Source: a bacterium (GTDB lineage Bacteria; Auribacterota; JABMQX01). Taken from it: a stretch of 51,492 nt of DNA. Below, piece by piece: positions 50,432-51,492 of this stretch. The notes under the pieces were generated by a model. It was not told the origin of the DNA. It worked only from the letters and a program-made list of their open reading frames with translations, and did not search any database. The position numbers and the translations under genes were made by a program. Within the stretch, counting starts at the first letter, position 1. Each line of letters begins with the position of its first letter. The stretch lies in contig JAUYEE010000314.1 in assembly GCA_030691545.1 (NCBI GenBank), positions 1-51,492 on the forward strand, written 5' to 3'.

Positions 50432-51492
50432 ATGCTGAGCAGGAACGCAATGACGCGACTCGATTTCTTGAAAACGGCAGCAGTGGCGACTGCGGGCCTC
50501 GGATTGGGTTTCTTTTCCCCAACCGGAAATTCTCAGCAGAAGGGGGAGCGACCAAGCCAGGCCAGCGGAGTGGAGGTGCTCAACCCGCAAAACCGCGTCC
50601 CGGTCAGTCTCATCATAGACGATTCGACTTGCCTTGTGAATCTCGCCCACTTTGGCATTCCTCAATTTCAGGAAGTATTTCCCAATAACTACAAGCAGGA
50701 CTGGAAGAGCCTGCCCCGTGAGATTCCGGACGCGTTTGTGCGCAAGTTCGGAGAGTGGTGCCATGAGCATGGGGTGAAAGGGAAATATAGCGTGGTGCCC
50801 TATCCGGCTCTCGTGGGGTGGCTGGACCGCGATCTGCCGGGGTGGTCGAAAAGAGAGCTCGATGAGAGCATCAAGTTGGTGCGTGAACTCATGATGCCGG
50901 ACTGGGACATTCACCCCGAGATGGTCACGCACACTTGGGTCATTGACACGAAGACCGGACGTCCTTATCCCGAGCGCAGTGCTCGATTTATGGAGAACTG
51001 GGATTGGTCGGTGGGCAAGTCCGTTGACGAATTAGCCGATTACATGAGTTGCGCTCTGCGGATTCTCAAGAACATCGGACTCGAGTGCGAGGGAATCACG
51101 ACTCCAGGGGGCTTCGGGAACAGGGCTCGGCCTGAGCTTTCCCAGGCGACGCTGGAATCGTGCCGTGATGTTTTTAAGACGGAAATTCCTCACTACTTCC
51201 GTGACTTATACACAGACGAGCAAAGTGTCTCGCCGCGGGTCGAATACGCCTCCGGCCTGAGGGGACCCGACCCGAAATGTGTTGTGTCCATCATCGGTTG
51301 TACAGGGGATTGGTTCGGCGGATGGGATGGCCTATCGCCAGGGTCGGTGGACAGCTTCATCACCGAGGACCTCAAAGGCGGTCGGTTGCCGCAGGTCATT
51401 GATAGAGGCGAACCAGCGGTACTGGTGTGCCACTGGCCGGGAATCTATTACAACGGCGAAGAGGTGGGCTTCAAGATTTTCCAGGAGGTCGT
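50432..51492 (+). CDS. Exported protein with polysaccharide-deacetylase-like features (partial, runs off the right edge)
   Basis: The frame is open from ATG 50432 to the last base, 353 codons, with a strong GGGAGGAGGG site upstream. It begins with a Tat-like or hydrophobic export signal (TRLDFLKTAAVATAGLGLGF, lacking the second Arg). The start of the mature part (VPVSLIIDDSTCLVNLAHFG) with its Asp-Asp pair, KGKYSVVPYPALVGWLD, and the later TPGGFGNRARPELSQATLE resemble the metal-dependent NodB/polysaccharide-deacetylase fold, but the complete motif set is not certain. It follows the lyase gene in the same direction and may belong to its cluster. The C-terminus is missing. Confidence 0.75.
   Translation, partial: MLSRNAMTRLDFLKTAAVATAGLGLGFFSPTGNSQQKGERPSQASGVEVLNPQNRVPVSLIIDDSTCLVNLAHFGIPQFQEVFPNNYKQDWKSLPREIPDAFVRKFGEWCHEHGVKGKYSVVPYPALVGWLDRDLPGWSKRELDESIKLVRELMMPDWDIHPEMVTHTWVIDTKTGRPYPERSARFMENWDWSVGKSVDELADYMSCALRILKNIGLECEGITTPGGFGNRARPELSQATLESCRDVFKTEIPHYFRDLYTDEQSVSPRVEYASGLRGPDPKCVVSIIGCTGDWFGGWDGLSPGSVDSFITEDLKGGRLPQVIDRGEPAVLVCHWPGIYYNGEEVGFKIFQEV

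Noticed and set aside
1238..50932. Many long antisense open frames opposite real genes (for example opposite octaheme, GH2, pectate lyase)
   Set aside because: They have no ribosome sites or recognisable families and arise from GC-rich codon use on the complementary strand.

Overview
The window looks like a chromosomal segment of an uncultured, GC-rich, strictly anaerobic or microaerophilic bacterium. Superoxide reductases, rubrerythrin, a flavodiiron protein and a ferredoxin-dependent 2-oxoacid oxidoreductase are anaerobe hallmarks. The Tat-exported sulfatase, secreted glycoside hydrolases, FG-GAP/UnbV protein, HzsA-like and YVTN-MauG cytochromes, and dense GC-rich intergenic repeats recall Planctomycetota, Lentisphaerota, Hydrogenedentota or Sumerlaeota. 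There is no phylogenetic marker except one tRNA-Arg, so the phylum is a guess.

Region 1 (1-3.3 kb, mostly minus strand) holds an ECF sigma factor with its zinc-finger anti-sigma factor, a two-helix membrane protein and a small membrane protein, among many hairpin repeats. Two related ~240-bp elements with terminal inverted repeats (2045-2282 and 3836-4078) lie here. Each overlaps the stop codon of a neighbouring gene.

Region 2 (3.39-19.8 kb, every gene on the plus strand) is an oxidative-stress and iron island headed by a PerR-like regulator whose own start codon lies in a candidate Per box. It encodes rubrerythrin, an encapsulin nanocompartment with a ferritin-like cargo carrying a C-terminal targeting peptide, three further ferritin-like proteins, a thiol peroxidase fused to a small membrane domain with a second internal start, an octaheme HAO-family cytochrome, class I and class II superoxide reductases, a Tat-exported Fe/Mn superoxide dismutase, KorAB, a ZIP metal transporter, a broken AhpD-like gene, an azoreductase-type flavoprotein, a zinc-type MDR oxidoreductase and a flavodiiron oxygen reductase. 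The plausible logic is to remove O2, superoxide and peroxide, store the released iron, and supply electrons from 2-oxoacids through ferredoxin or rubredoxin.

Region 3 (20.1-51.5 kb) follows a tRNA-Arg and is a secreted polysaccharide-degradation region: a ceramidase-like protein, GH36, GH2 with an inserted domain, a GH16-GH29-F5/8C fusion, GH5, a sulfatase, an enolase-superfamily enzyme, a FAD oxidoreductase broken by one in-frame TAG, a nucleoside hydrolase, two diheme propeller cytochromes, a beta-helix protein, a pectate-lyase-like protein and a partial Tat-type exported protein. GH16, fucosidase, sulfatase and lyase together suggest a sulfated, fucose-containing, algal-type glycan, but the substrate is inferred. 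A second gene (41695-42642) also carries an in-frame stop.
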